64,000 bases of DNA from Desulfomonile sp963700305 (GTDB lineage Bacteria; Desulfobacterota; Desulfomonilia; Desulfomonilales; Desulfomonilaceae), in the NCBI GenBank assembly GCA_963700305.1, contig CAVOXB010000026.1, forward strand, positions 248,001 to 312,000, written 5' to 3'. Shown one piece after another: positions 43,985 to 52,920 of the stretch (the stretch's first letter is position 1; each line of letters opens with the position of its first letter). The position numbers were made by a program, and so were the translations under genes. The notes below the pieces were generated by a model that saw only the letters and a list, made by a program, of their open reading frames with translations, had not been told where the DNA came from and made no database searches.

Positions 43985-45262
43985 ATGCACCATTTTCGAT
44001 ATGTAAATGACGAACTCTATTGTGAGGACGTTCCAGTTCAACAGATTTGTGAAAAAGTTGGAACCCCGGTCTTTGTCTACAGCCGGGGTACACTGGAGAG
44101 ACACTTCAAGATCTTTGAAGAGCCTTTTTCCTCTGTGGATCATCTGGTCTGCTATTCCATGAAGGCATGCTCTAACATGGCGATCCTGAGGATTTTCGCC
44201 AACTTGGGCTCCGGGATAGACATCGTATCTGGTGGAGAGCTTTTCAGGGCAATGCAGGCCGGGGTTGATCCGTCTCGAATCGTTTATTCGGGTGTGGGAA
44301 AAAAAGCGTCGGAAATGGACGAGGCATTGGCCGCCGGGATCCTCATGTTCAACGTGGAGTCAGAGGAAGAACTTACGCTCCTGGATCAAAGGGCGACGAC
44401 TCTCGGGAAGAGGGCCCCCATTGCTCTTAGAGTGAATCCTGATGTGGATCCTTTGACGCATCCATATATATCTACAGGTTTGAAGAAGAACAAGTTTGGG
44501 ATAGATGTAGAACGATCTCTTAATCTTTACAGAAGAGCCAAACAGATGAAGGGCGTAGAGGTAATCGGCGTTGATTGTCACATCGGCAGTCAGCTCACCG
44601 AACTTTCTCCATTTCTCGAGGCCGCGGATCGTTTGAAGAGTCTGACAGCTACCCTACGTTCCGAGGGTTTGGAAATACGGTATCTAGACATAGGTGGAGG
44701 CCTTGGCATCCCTTACGATGCGGAGGAACCTCCGTTGCCTTCGGCCTACGGCGAGGCAATCGTTGATCGCATACGCGATATGAATGTTAAACTGATCCTG
44801 GAGCCTGGAAGGCTGTTGGTAGGAAACGCCGGCATCCTGGTCTCTCGGGTTCTGTATCAGAAACAAGGCACGGAAAAGAATTTCGTGATCGCCGATGCAG
44901 CGATGAACGATCTGATCCGTCCCAGCTTGTACAAGGCCCACCATGCTGTTTGGAAAGTGCATCGCCAGAGTACCGACGCGACGGAAGGCAGAATCACCGC
45001 AGATCTGGTGGGCCCAATATGTGAATCCGGAGATTTTCTTGCGCAATCCAGGGATATGGAGGCAGTCCAGTCCGGAGATTTGCTGGCGCTAATGAGCGCG
45101 GGAGCTTACGGGTTTTCTATGTCGTCAAATTACTGCTCTCGTCCCAGAGCCCCAGAGGTCCTGGTGGACGGAGACAAGTATTCGATAATTCGTGAACGGG
45201 AGACATACGAGGATCTCACTCGAGGAGAGCGCATTCCTCCCGATATTCTCCAAGTCAATTAA
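43985..45262 (+). CDS. lysA: Diaminopimelate decarboxylase
   Basis: 425 residues. PLP Lys in VCYSMKACSN (~60), HIGSQ (~200), the GGGLGIPYD glycine loop (~237), EPGRLLVGNAG (~278) and CESGDFLAQSR (~348). Converts meso-DAP to lysine. Follows the lipoprotein by 19 bases and precedes dapA by 11, so one operon from argB or argH to folK is possible. Confidence 0.95.
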   Translation: MHHFRYVNDELYCEDVPVQQICEKVGTPVFVYSRGTLERHFKIFEEPFSSVDHLVCYSMKACSNMAILRIFANLGSGIDIVSGGELFRAMQAGVDPSRIVYSGVGKKASEMDEALAAGILMFNVESEEELTLLDQRATTLGKRAPIALRVNPDVDPLTHPYISTGLKKNKFGIDVERSLNLYRRAKQMKGVEVIGVDCHIGSQLTELSPFLEAADRLKSLTATLRSEGLEIRYLDIGGGLGIPYDAEEPPLPSAYGEAIVDRIRDMNVKLILEPGRLLVGNAGILVSRVLYQKQGTEKNFVIADAAMNDLIRPSLYKAHHAVWKVHRQSTDATEGRITADLVGPICESGDFLAQSRDMEAVQSGDLLALMSAGAYGFSMSSNYCSRPRAPEVLVDGDKYSIIRERETYEDLTRGERIPPDILQVN

Positions 45263-45273
45263 AGGAGCAGATG

Positions 45274-46146
45274 ATGTTTTCAGGAGCTTTTACCGCAATC
45301 GTCACCCCCTTCAAAGATGGCCGCGTGGATGAAGACGGACTTAGGCGACTGATCCGGTTAGGTATTGACGGAGGGGTTAGCGGATTCGTCCCCTGCGGTA
45401 CAACCGGCGAATCGCCTACCTTGAGCCACGAAGAACACAATCGAGTGGTAGAACTGACGGTCAAGGAAGTTGCCGGTCAGGTGAAGGTAATAGCCGGAAC
45501 CGGATCAAACAGCACGGAAGAAGCCATCGGAATGTCCAAACACGCCAAAGCGGTTGGAGCGGATGGATGTCTGCTGGTGTCGCCCTATTACAACAAGCCA
45601 ACCCAGGAAGGCCTGTACAGGCATTATAAGACTTTGGCCGAAGCTGTAGACATCCCTCTGGTGGTTTACAACATTCAAGCGAGAACCGCAGTAAATATCG
45701 AAAACCAGACAATGGAACGTCTCTCTAAGATACCAAATATCGTTGGTGTAAAAGAGGCTTCTGGCAACATACTTCAAATGAGTGAGGTGCTTCGGCTTTG
45801 TGGTCCTGATTTCGACGTGCTTTCCGGCGATGATCAGATGACGTTCCCTCTAATGGCAATGGGTGGCAAGGGTGTGATTTCCGTTGTCACCAACATAGTC
45901 CCTCGGAAGATGGCGGACCTTGCCAAGAGTATGATCGATGGCAATATTGATGCGGCGCGAACAATACATTTTGAGGTATTCGAACTGTGCCAGGCGATGT
46001 TCATCGAGACCAACCCGATTCCTGTGAAAGCTGCATTGGCGCTTATGGGGAAGATTGAGATGGAGTTTCGTTTGCCGCTGTGTCCTCCTTCCGAGACAAA
46101 CCTGGGTAAGCTCAGAAGCGTCCTCGAGAAATACGGAATCCTTTGA
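45274..46146 (+). CDS. dapA: 4-Hydroxy-tetrahydrodipicolinate synthase
   Basis: About 290 residues. PCGTTGESPTLSHEE (~41), the catalytic Tyr in VVYNIQART (~131), Schiff-base Lys in VGVKEASG (~160). Condenses pyruvate with aspartate semialdehyde, the first lysine-specific step. Two adjacent ATGs (45271, 45274) follow AAAGGAG; the second has better spacing. Confidence 0.95.
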   Translation: MFSGAFTAIVTPFKDGRVDEDGLRRLIRLGIDGGVSGFVPCGTTGESPTLSHEEHNRVVELTVKEVAGQVKVIAGTGSNSTEEAIGMSKHAKAVGADGCLLVSPYYNKPTQEGLYRHYKTLAEAVDIPLVVYNIQARTAVNIENQTMERLSKIPNIVGVKEASGNILQMSEVLRLCGPDFDVLSGDDQMTFPLMAMGGKGVISVVTNIVPRKMADLAKSMIDGNIDAARTIHFEVFELCQAMFIETNPIPVKAALALMGKIEMEFRLPLCPPSETNLGKLRSVLEKYGIL

Positions 46147-46163
46147 GAAAGGTGGGGCCTCAT

Positions 46164-46970
46164 ATGAAGATTGCCGTTTGCGGCGCAGCAGGCCGAATGG
46201 GAAAAAGGATAATTGCTCTGGCCCACGAGCATCCGGAACTGGAGATCTCAGGGGCGGTTGAATCACCTACTAGCCCGGCTCAAGGGAGCGATGCCGGAGA
46301 ACTCGCGGGAATAGGTAAGCTGGGGGTTCCGATAACGTCCGACGTTAGCGATGTCCTGAAGAAATGCGACGTTTTGGTGGATTTTTCTTCGCCGGCAGTT
46401 TCTGTCGCGAATATAAAAGCCGCTGCGTCATCGGGCAAGGCGATAGTAGTAGGGACCACCGGTTTTTCTGAGGAGCAAAAGAAGCAGATCGGCGAATACG
46501 CGCAACAAACTCGATGTCTGGTGGCCCCTAACATGAGTGTGGGCGTGAATCTGCTGTTCAACATCGCGGCGATTGTGGCAGGGGCTCTTGGCGACAGCTA
46601 TGACGTGGAAATTATAGAAGCTCACCACAAGCTCAAGAAGGACGCACCCAGCGGTACTGCCGATAAATTGGCCCAGATTATTGCCAAGGCTCTAGATAGG
46701 GACCTTGGCGAAGTGGGAGTGTACGGCCGCAAAGGAATAGTAGGCGAGAGAACCCCAAAAGAGATAGGGGTAATGGCAGTACACGGGGGAGACATCGTCG
46801 GCGATCACACTGTGATGTTTATTACAGGCGGCGAGCGGATCGAGCTGACACATAGGGCCCACAGCAGGGACGCGTTAGCCAAAGGTGCGGTGCAGGCGGC
46901 CTTGTGGCTGTATTCTCAGCCTCCAGGACTGTACGATATGCAGGACGTACTGGGTTTAGGGGCAAGATAA
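46164..46970 (+). CDS. dapB: 4-Hydroxy-tetrahydrodipicolinate reductase
   Basis: About 268 residues. The nucleotide motif GAAGRMGKRI is at the start; DFSSP, GTTGF, and EAHHKLKKDAPSGTA (~152-166, with the catalytic His and Lys) follow. The start 46164 has AGGTGGGG upstream; the frame from 46143 overlaps dapA. Its TAA overlaps the next ATG by one base. Confidence 0.95.
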   Translation: MKIAVCGAAGRMGKRIIALAHEHPELEISGAVESPTSPAQGSDAGELAGIGKLGVPITSDVSDVLKKCDVLVDFSSPAVSVANIKAAASSGKAIVVGTTGFSEEQKKQIGEYAQQTRCLVAPNMSVGVNLLFNIAAIVAGALGDSYDVEIIEAHHKLKKDAPSGTADKLAQIIAKALDRDLGEVGVYGRKGIVGERTPKEIGVMAVHGGDIVGDHTVMFITGGERIELTHRAHSRDALAKGAVQAALWLYSQPPGLYDMQDVLGLGAR

Positions 46971-47719
46971 TGAAATTTCTTCGATTCGAGGCGGAAGACA
47001 AGATTTTCGCGGGGCGTTTGGAAGGCGATCGTATTTTTCCTCTGGGAGACGACACTTTCCCCAAGGAATTCAAGCTGAACGAAGTGCGACTCTTGCCGCC
47101 TTGTGTGCCGAGCAAGGTGGTAGCGGTGGGGCTGAATTACAGAGACCACGCAGAAGAACTCAATCTACAACTCCCCGAAGAGCCCCTGCTTTTCATGAAA
47201 CCCACTTCGAGCGTGGTCGGCCACGGAGATCCGATCATCTTGCCGGCTCAGAGTTCCCGTATTGACTTTGAGGCCGAACTGGCTGTCGTGATAGGCAAGA
47301 TGGCAAGGCATGTGTCTCGCGAAAGGGCCGGGGATTACATTATCGGCTACACGTGCTTGAATGACGTGACCGCGCGAGATCTTCAGACCAAAGACGGTCA
47401 GTGGACCCGAGCCAAGAGTTTCGACACGTTTTGTCCCATAGGGCCTTGGATAGAAACCGAAATAGATCCGAGCGATTTACCCATTGAGCTTCGTCTGAAC
47501 GGCGAAATCAAACAAGAATCACGGACTTCAAATCTGATTTTCAGCCCGGCGGTTCTGGTGGAGTTTATTTCCGGAGTAATGACGCTTCTTCCCGGAGACA
47601 TAATAGCCACAGGCACCACGTCGGGAATAGGTCCCATGAAGGCTGGAGACATCGTGGAAGTTCGCATTGAAGGAATCGGATCGCTGACAAATCCTGTCGA
47701 GAACCATAATGTCGGTTAA
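46970..47719 (+). CDS. Fumarylacetoacetate hydrolase-family protein
   Basis: About 249 residues. Metal site in RIDFEAELAVVIGK (E-x-E, ~97-110) with Asp in YTCLNDVTARDLQ; KSFDTFCPIGPWI, LIFSPAVLVEFISG and GDIIATGTTSGIGPM are family hallmarks. It hydrolyses or decarboxylates beta-diketo acids such as 2-hydroxyhepta-2,4-diene-1,7-dioate, or acts as oxaloacetate decarboxylase; the substrate is unknown. Coupled to dapB by TAATG. Confidence 0.88.
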   Translation: MKFLRFEAEDKIFAGRLEGDRIFPLGDDTFPKEFKLNEVRLLPPCVPSKVVAVGLNYRDHAEELNLQLPEEPLLFMKPTSSVVGHGDPIILPAQSSRIDFEAELAVVIGKMARHVSRERAGDYIIGYTCLNDVTARDLQTKDGQWTRAKSFDTFCPIGPWIETEIDPSDLPIELRLNGEIKQESRTSNLIFSPAVLVEFISGVMTLLPGDIIATGTTSGIGPMKAGDIVEVRIEGIGSLTNPVENHNVG

Positions 47720-48233
47720 TACAGTATACATAGGCTTTGGCTCGAACATGGGAAATCGTGAATTTAAGTTCGAGGAGGTTCTGCGAGAATTCGGCCGTTC
47801 AGGCGACATATCCATAACCAAGCGTTCCAGGCTATACGAGACCGACCCTATTGGGCTTTCAGATGACGGCGCACCGTTCGTCAACGCCGTGCTTGAGGTT
47901 CAAACGGATCTCTCCCCCAAAGCGCTGATGGCAAGGCTCAGGGAAATGGAACTGCGACTGGGAAAATCGCCGAGCCATCGGAGCGATCTCTCCCGCACGG
48001 TTGATCTTGATTTACTGCTGTATGGAGAGCTTGAATTCAAAGATAAGGATTTGGAAATACCGCATCCAAGAATGCACACCCGTGGATTCGTATTGGTTCC
48101 GCTGGCGGATGTAGCTTCGGAAACGGTTCATCTGGTTTTGGGTTGCACTGTGGGGGAACTACTCAAACGAATTCCATCTAAGGAACTCCTCGGTGTCCGT
48201 CCGCTAGCGGTGGAAGTCGGTCACGAGATTTGA
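47709..48233 (+). CDS. folK: 2-Amino-4-hydroxy-6-hydroxymethyldihydropteridine pyrophosphokinase
   Basis: 174 residues. YIGFGSNMGNR at the start, YETDPIG, FVNAVLEVQTDLSP and RTVDLDLLLYG with the IPHPRMHTRGFVLVPL substrate loop are all HPPK signatures. It makes the pteridine diphosphate used in folate synthesis. It overlaps the FAH gene by 11 bases. Confidence 0.93.
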   Translation: MSVNTVYIGFGSNMGNREFKFEEVLREFGRSGDISITKRSRLYETDPIGLSDDGAPFVNAVLEVQTDLSPKALMARLREMELRLGKSPSHRSDLSRTVDLDLLLYGELEFKDKDLEIPHPRMHTRGFVLVPLADVASETVHLVLGCTVGELLKRIPSKELLGVRPLAVEVGHEI

Positions 48234-48234
48234 A

Positions 48235-48369
48235 ATGTGGGCAAAGTTTTTATTGTTTGGGATTGCAGTTTATGCCGGGGTCCGTGCATTCCGACTTTTG
48301 ACTCGCTTCCTCCAGTCGGACCCATCTGAAAAAACGGTCAGTGCAGTGGAGGAAGAACCCGGTACTTAA
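48235..48369 (+). CDS. 44-residue single-helix membrane protein
   Basis: Starts MWAKFLLFGIAVYAGVRAF, one membrane helix, then a polar tail ending EEEPGT. It begins directly after folK (one base after the TGA) and ends four bases before the next small ORF, so translation may be coupled. Together with that ORF it looks like the two halves of a PP0621-type membrane/YHS-like protein. Confidence 0.6.
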   Translation: MWAKFLLFGIAVYAGVRAFRLLTRFLQSDPSEKTVSAVEEEPGT

Positions 48370-48373
48370 CGAA

Positions 48374-48502
48374 ATGGTAAGAGATCCGATTTGCGGCCTT
48401 TACATAAGTTCTAATGATGCATTAAGCGAAATTCGGCGAGGGAGCCGAATCTGGTTTTGCTCCGAGGAATGTAGGCTCAAGTTCCTTCAGAAAGAAGGAT
48501 AA
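48374..48502 (+). CDS. 42-residue YHS/TRASH-like zinc-knuckle protein
   Basis: MVRDPICGLYIS then GSRIWFCSEECRLKF: the DPxCG...FCSxxC spacing is that of YHS/TRASH metal-binding knuckles. It ends four bases before the sensor-kinase start. Probably binds a metal ion; target unknown. Confidence 0.68.
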   Translation: MVRDPICGLYISSNDALSEIRRGSRIWFCSEECRLKFLQKEG

Positions 48503-48506
48503 TTAA

Positions 48507-50013
48507 ATGCCTGGGGAGATTTATCAGGCAAAGGTGTTGATCGCTGACGACTCGGAAATCCTGAACAACATGCTCAAGGACGTTTTTGAGGAACACGGAT
48601 ACGAGGTGTTTCAAGCCCTTGACGGTTTCGAGACAAAGAGCGTCTTCCTGCGAAATCAGCCGGATGTAGCGCTAATAGACCTGCAGATGCCCAGACTCGG
48701 TGGCCTGGAAGTGCTCCGTTATATAAAAGAAAAGGCCCCTCGCACCATAGTAATAGTGATGACCGGAGTCGGCAGTCAGGAAACCGCAGTACAAGCAATG
48801 AAATTGGGAGCGGATGATTACCTGACCAAACCGTTTGGCATGAACGAGGTGGCTGCTCTATCAGAAAAGCTCCTGGCGGGACGAAAGGCGCTCGAAGAGA
48901 ATGTTAAACTCAAGAACAAGGTTCGCAGGAGCGAAAAGTATCTAGCCCAACTCGCAGATATAATAAACGAAGCGCTTATTACCACCGATTCCCATGGACG
49001 AATACAATTCGTGAACCGGGCAGTGTCTCAGATATGGGGTTATTCCAGGCAGGAGCTCAAAGATCAGGATATTCATTTTCTGATTCGCGCAGAAGCTAGG
49101 GCTCTTCTTCATCGCGATATCATCAAGGATACGATCAGAGATGGAAAAGCCGAGGGAGAATTCCTATTCAGAAAGAAGGATAAAGAGTACTTTTCCTGGT
49201 TATCTTTCCACGTCTCTGATAAAGGACAACGAGCGTATTCGCGGCATCGTGATTGTGGTTGCAGATCTGACCCGGTTATCTGAAATAGAAAGGCGCCTGA
49301 AGCAGACCGAAAAGCTGGCTTCTCTTGGCAAGGTGGTTGAGGGTGTGGCTCACGAGGTGCGGAACTGCCTCACTTCTCTCGGGGGATTTTCCCTGAGGCT
49401 GAGGAGAATAACGGCGGACAATCCTACCTGCGCCGAATATACGCGAATAATTCTCGATGACGTGGCCCGTTTGGAAAAGATGGTCAAAGACATTGAGGAG
49501 TATGTTGAATTCTCCAAATTCCATACGTATAGCTTCAACAAGGTAGACCTTCTGGAAACAATAGGCCGCGCCAGGGATCGCGTAGCGAAGAAGATGTCTC
49601 CTGAAGTGATCCGGTCAGTCGCTTTCGTATTGAATGCGGAAAAGACTATTCCTGAAATAAATGGGGATCCGGAAGCGCTCGAGGAAGTGTTTTATAATTT
49701 GATGCTGAATGCCTATGAAGCGATGCCAAAAGGCGGACGACTGAAAGTAGACGTGAAAAGCCTAAAGTCGGCCGTAAGCGTTTCGATCTCGGATACTGGG
49801 TTGGGCATAAGAAACGAAGATATTTCGGAAATATTCAATCCCTTTGTAAGTTCAAAAACGAGCGGCGCTGGAATGGGATTGAGCAAGGCGTATCTTCTTG
49901 TGGAAGAGCACAGAGGCACTTTGAGTGTAACATCTCAGCCAAATAAGGGCTCAGTGTTCGAAGTTGTTCTTCCGGTTGACAGGTTTGTTGGTGGAATGGC
50001 GTTTCGGGCATAG
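48507..50013 (+). CDS. Receiver-PAS-histidine kinase hybrid (one frameshift)
   Basis: Corrected length about 501 residues. Receiver domain at the N-terminus (LIADDSE; phospho-acceptor Asp in VALIDLQMP, ~56; Lys in DDYLTKPFG), a PAS domain (ALITTDSHGRIQFVNRAV, ~155), a HisKA dimer helix with catalytic His in VEGVAHEVRNCLTSL, and an HATPase domain (NLMLNAYEAMPKGG, DTGLGI, GAGMGLSKAYLL). An extra base near 49214 breaks FSWLSFHV from LIKDNERIRG. No membrane helix, so it senses inside the cell; the partner regulator is not adjacent. Confidence 0.85.
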
Positions 50014-50278
50014 GTGCTGAAATTGTCGCGGCGTACAAATTCGATGCTTTGAGAAATCCTTCTTATCTCTGTCTTCTGAAAAGAAAGCAAGAGTTCGGTT
50101 TGCCCGCTTTTTAACAGCGGCCTGGGAAGATTTTCGAGAGGGACAAGACCTATTCTGGCGGTTAACGGCCGTTTCGTTTTGCCAGAGTGTCTCAGGGGGC
50201 GCCTTCCGATGAGAGAATTCTGGCATTTATGATATGGCGTCAACTTTTCCGGTTAGATTTTTTGTGCCGGAGGAAAAG

Positions 50279-50893
50279 ATGAATTTGCGGATTTGGCTAT
50301 TCCTGCCTTTGCTCGTGGTCAGTTGTCTTGGGATGCCTTACGAGGTGAGGGCAGATGTTTATATGAGGACTCATAAAGATGGATTCAAGGAATTTACCAA
50401 TTGCCCCTCGGGTCCCGGTTGGATCTTTCACATGAGTGAATCGGGCGAGGAGCCGGTAATACACTTTTCGAAAGCCGGTAAACCCAAGGATATAGATGAA
50501 ATAATCTCTGAAATAGCAACGAAATTCAGTATCGAGTCCAGTCTTGTGAAGGCGATAATACTTGCGGAATCCAACTGCAACCCATTGGCCGTGTCTCGCA
50601 AAGGTGCCCAAGGGCTGATGCAGTTGATGCCATCCACAGCAAAGGACATGAATGTCACCAATGCGTTCGATCCCAGGGAGAACATCCTCGGGGGTGTAAA
50701 GTACATCAAGGGTCTTCTAGCGTCGTATGGCGATTTGAAGCTGGCGCTGGCCGCGTACAACGCGGGGCCCGGAGCGGTACAGAAGTATGCAGGCATACCC
50801 CCTTATCGGGAGACGATCAACTATGTGGAAAGAGTCATTGGATATTATTATAAATTCAAGAGCAATCCGACACTTAAAGTGTCCGGTGATTGA
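50279..50893 (+). CDS. Lytic transglycosylase (SLT family 1)
   Basis: About 204 residues. Signal peptide MNLRIWLFLPLLVVSCLGMP..., then an SLT domain: catalytic Glu in IILAESNCNPLAVS (~97), GAQGLMQLMPSTAKD, and ALAAYNAGPGAVQKYAGIPPYRET. Cleaves peptidoglycan to 1,6-anhydro ends, in the periplasm. The start 50279 has CCGGAGG upstream; the earlier ATG at 50234 is poorer. Confidence 0.92.
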   Translation: MNLRIWLFLPLLVVSCLGMPYEVRADVYMRTHKDGFKEFTNCPSGPGWIFHMSESGEEPVIHFSKAGKPKDIDEIISEIATKFSIESSLVKAIILAESNCNPLAVSRKGAQGLMQLMPSTAKDMNVTNAFDPRENILGGVKYIKGLLASYGDLKLALAAYNAGPGAVQKYAGIPPYRETINYVERVIGYYYKFKSNPTLKVSGD

Positions 50894-50910
50894 TCTCGGG
50901 ATCTCAGTAA

Positions 50911-51484
50911 ATGAAAAAACACTTACCTAATTTCTTAACACTTGGAAGATTAATACTCGTTCCGCCGATAGTCATTTTGTTGTTTTTTCCGGGAAGAGCT
51001 CCTTCGGCCGCTGCGGGTTTGATCTTCCTGGTTGCTTCTTTGACCGATTTTTTTGACGGCTTCATAGCCAGACGGTTTTCCTTGGAATCGTCGTTCGGCC
51101 GTTTCTTGGACCCTATAGCGGACAAGGTCCTAGTCACTTCAGCGCTTATCATGTTGATCGCCCTGGGCCGCGTTCCTGCATGGGCTGTGATGCTCATTAT
51201 CACCAGGGAAGTAGGTGTCAGCGCACTCAGGGCCATAACCAAGACGTGGGATACCACTTTGCAGCCGAGTCCCATCGGTAAATTAAAAGCAGTATTTCAG
51301 TTCGCCGCCATAGTGCCGCTAATAGTTCATTACGAGGTACAAGCTGTTCATACCTATTGATTTTCATCTTGTCGGGACTATCTTGCTCTATATCGCTCTA
51401 TTTCTAACAATTTGGTCTGGTATTGATTATTTTGTGCGATTTTACAGAGAATACTACGTCAGAGAGGATAGCGATGTCTTTTGA
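50911..51484 (+). CDS. pgsA: CDP-diacylglycerol-glycerol-3-phosphate phosphatidyltransferase (one frameshift)
   Basis: Corrected length about 190 residues, normal for PgsA. The CDP-alcohol phosphotransferase motif is DGFIARRFSLESSFGRFLDP (D-G-x2-A-R-x8-G-x3-D), within four to five membrane helices. One extra G near 51336-51337 shifts the frame; removing it gives HYEYKLFIPIDFHLVGTILL to the stop at 51482-51484. Makes phosphatidylglycerophosphate. The tRNA-Ser fragment begins two bases after its stop. Confidence 0.9.
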
Positions 51485-51486
51485 CG

Positions 51487-51517
51487 TGGCGGAGGGAGAG
51501 GGATTCGAACCCTGGTT
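51487..51517 (-). other. tRNA-Ser 3' fragment (attachment-site core, island boundary)
   Basis: On the minus strand the sequence ends GGGTTCGAATCCC then TCTCCCTCCGCCA: T-arm and acceptor end of a serine tRNA, with no 5' half. The outer T-stem pair would be C-C, so identity to the original tRNA seems to stop about there, as expected at a recombination core. An integrase remnant begins 20 bases further in. Confidence 0.75.
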
Positions 51518-51536
51518 CCCGCAAAAAAAAGAACTG

Positions 51537-52025
51537 TTATTTCAGTGGTTTGTAAGGTAATTTTTCCGAATACTGACGATTTACTGACAACGCAGTCACG
51601 GAGCCTCTCCGCTGCACCTGACGCATGGGATTCGTTTCCAGGTGCGCATATCTTTGGGATGTCTTTTTGTCGTTGTGCCCCAGGAACTTCGCAATCATGT
51701 AGATAGAGACTCCCCTGTTTGCCGCCTGACTCGCAAGACTATGCCGCGTCCCGGCATACAGCGTGAGTCCATGCACTCCGGCGGCATCGCACGCCTCACG
51801 CCAGCTCCGCCACATCCATTTCGTTGAATAGGGTTTCCCCTTCCTGTTTGTGAACACGAAGCCGCTGGGATCAATAGCTCTGGGACGCGATAGATAGATT
51901 TCCCGCCAAACTGGGTCAAGAGGAAGGGTCCGGTGCAGAGAACATCCGATAACGAGACCGACCTCTTCGACGATGCATTGAAGATTGGGGCCGGTAACTA
52001 ATTCCTTGAGGAATGTTTCAGGCAT
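51537..52025 (-). pseudogene. Tyrosine recombinase C-terminal remnant, fused to an unrelated N-terminus
   Basis: 162 codons. From about residue 39 it is an integrase catalytic domain (LPLDPVWREIYL, DPSGFVFTNRKGKPYS, AGTRHSLASQAANRGVSIYMIAKFLGHNDKKTSQRYAHL with H-x-x-R...H...Y pattern). The N-terminal Arg box and arm-binding domain are absent. The first ~38 residues (MPETFLKELVTGPNLQ...) do not look like integrase and start in TGATG overlap with the dead 2Fe-2S gene, so they may be the truncated next gene of that operon. Confidence 0.65.
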
Positions 52026-52474
52026 CAGGAGTCCTCCGCTGATCGGCGGATCGCTCGTTTGATACGCTCGTATGTACCGCACCGACATAACACTCCGGAC
52101 ATCCAAGCGCCTATTTCGTCCTCAGTCGGCCTTGGGAACCTGAGAAGGAGTCCGGCGGCAGTCATGATCTGCCCTGGTTGACAATAACCGCATTGGGGAA
52201 CGTCCTCTTCAATCCACATCTGCTTCAGGCGCTCTGCTACAGCTCCTTCAAGTCCCTCGATGGTAATGACCTCCCGGTCGTCTACTTCTCCGACCGGTAG
52301 CTAAGAAGAGCGCGTTGGCGCCCCTCCAACATGAACCGTACAAGCTCCGCAAGAGCCTATTCCGCAACCGAATTTGCTACCAGTCAGTTTCAAGCTCTCC
52401 CTGACGACCCAGAGAAGCGGAGTATCCTAATCAATATCGAGTACATAGAGCTTACGGTTGACTTTGAGGTCCAT
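52025..52474 (-). pseudogene. 2Fe-2S subunit of an aldehyde/isoquinoline oxidoreductase-type molybdo-flavoenzyme (two in-frame TAG stops)
   Basis: From ATG 52474 the translation matches the small 2Fe-2S subunit (IorA/CoxS type): KLTGSKFGCGIGSCGACTVHVGG and VPQCGYCQPGQIMTAAGLL and LCRCGTYERIKRAI with all eight Cys. Codon 16 (52429-52427) and codon 58 (52303-52301) are TAG. A single frame is kept throughout, so the stops look like substitutions (CAG or GAG to TAG). The gene is dead as read. Confidence 0.8.
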
Positions 52475-52570
52475 GAGTCATCACTCCGAGTCCAAAATGA
52501 TTCACCCATTTTCGATGATACTGTGGGTTTCCGGTTGAATTGCTTCTTGAGAACTCACTGGGCATTGCTC

Positions 52571-52877
52571 CTAGGTCGCTGCGTCGCGGTACATGAACAC
52601 GTATTCCTCGTCATTGATATCCACTGTGAGTGAGGCTCCCCGAGTCGCAGCGTACTTCACCCAACTGGGCGTATCTCCCTCTCCTCAGCAGATGGCAGGG
52701 GAATGTGTCCAAGATCCTCTGTCGAACCAAGCCAATAGAAAGGGGGTCTCGAGCTCTTCTCTTGCGCTGCTTTCCGCGATTTGCCGGGCTCTGGCGAGAT
52801 CGAGTTCCGCTATCAGGTACGCGAATTTCAACTAGGCCGACGAGCATGTCCTTCTTAACCGGCCTTGGGTCCATCAT
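52571..52877 (-). CDS. AF1514-like protein, candidate selenoprotein (Cys-Sec motif; one frameshift)
   Basis: Corrected length 101 residues. From ATG 52877 (AAGGGAAG upstream) it reads MMDPRPVKKDMLVGLVEIRVPDS; one extra G near 52820 is removed to continue ELDLARARQIAESSAREE, then FLLAWFDRGSW, SPAIC, a TGA (52687-52685), GEGDTPSWVKYAATRG and VDINDEEYVFMYRDAAT to TAG. This matches the AF1514/DUF5619 pattern, where I recall a CC pair at this place; here it is Cys-Sec. The hairpin at 52658-52671 suits a SECIS. Alternatively decay in an island with other dead genes; but only one stop, at a Cys position. Function unknown. Confidence 0.6.
52658..52671 (-). promoter_or_regulatory. Candidate SECIS stem-loop for the AF1514-like protein
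   Basis: Positions +14 to +27 after the UGA: CGCCC-AGUU-GGGUG, a 5-bp stem with a 4-base loop whose second base is G, as bacterial SECIS rules expect. Confidence 0.55.
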
Positions 52878-52920
52878 GACCGTCTTCCCTTTCCTCCAAT
52901 TCTTCTCCTGATAACGTCCT

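Noticed and set aside
52025..52474. Pyrrolysine recoding of the two TAG codons
   Set aside because: No Pyl genes or PYLIS-like element are visible, and the adjacent gene is truncated; simple inactivation is more likely.
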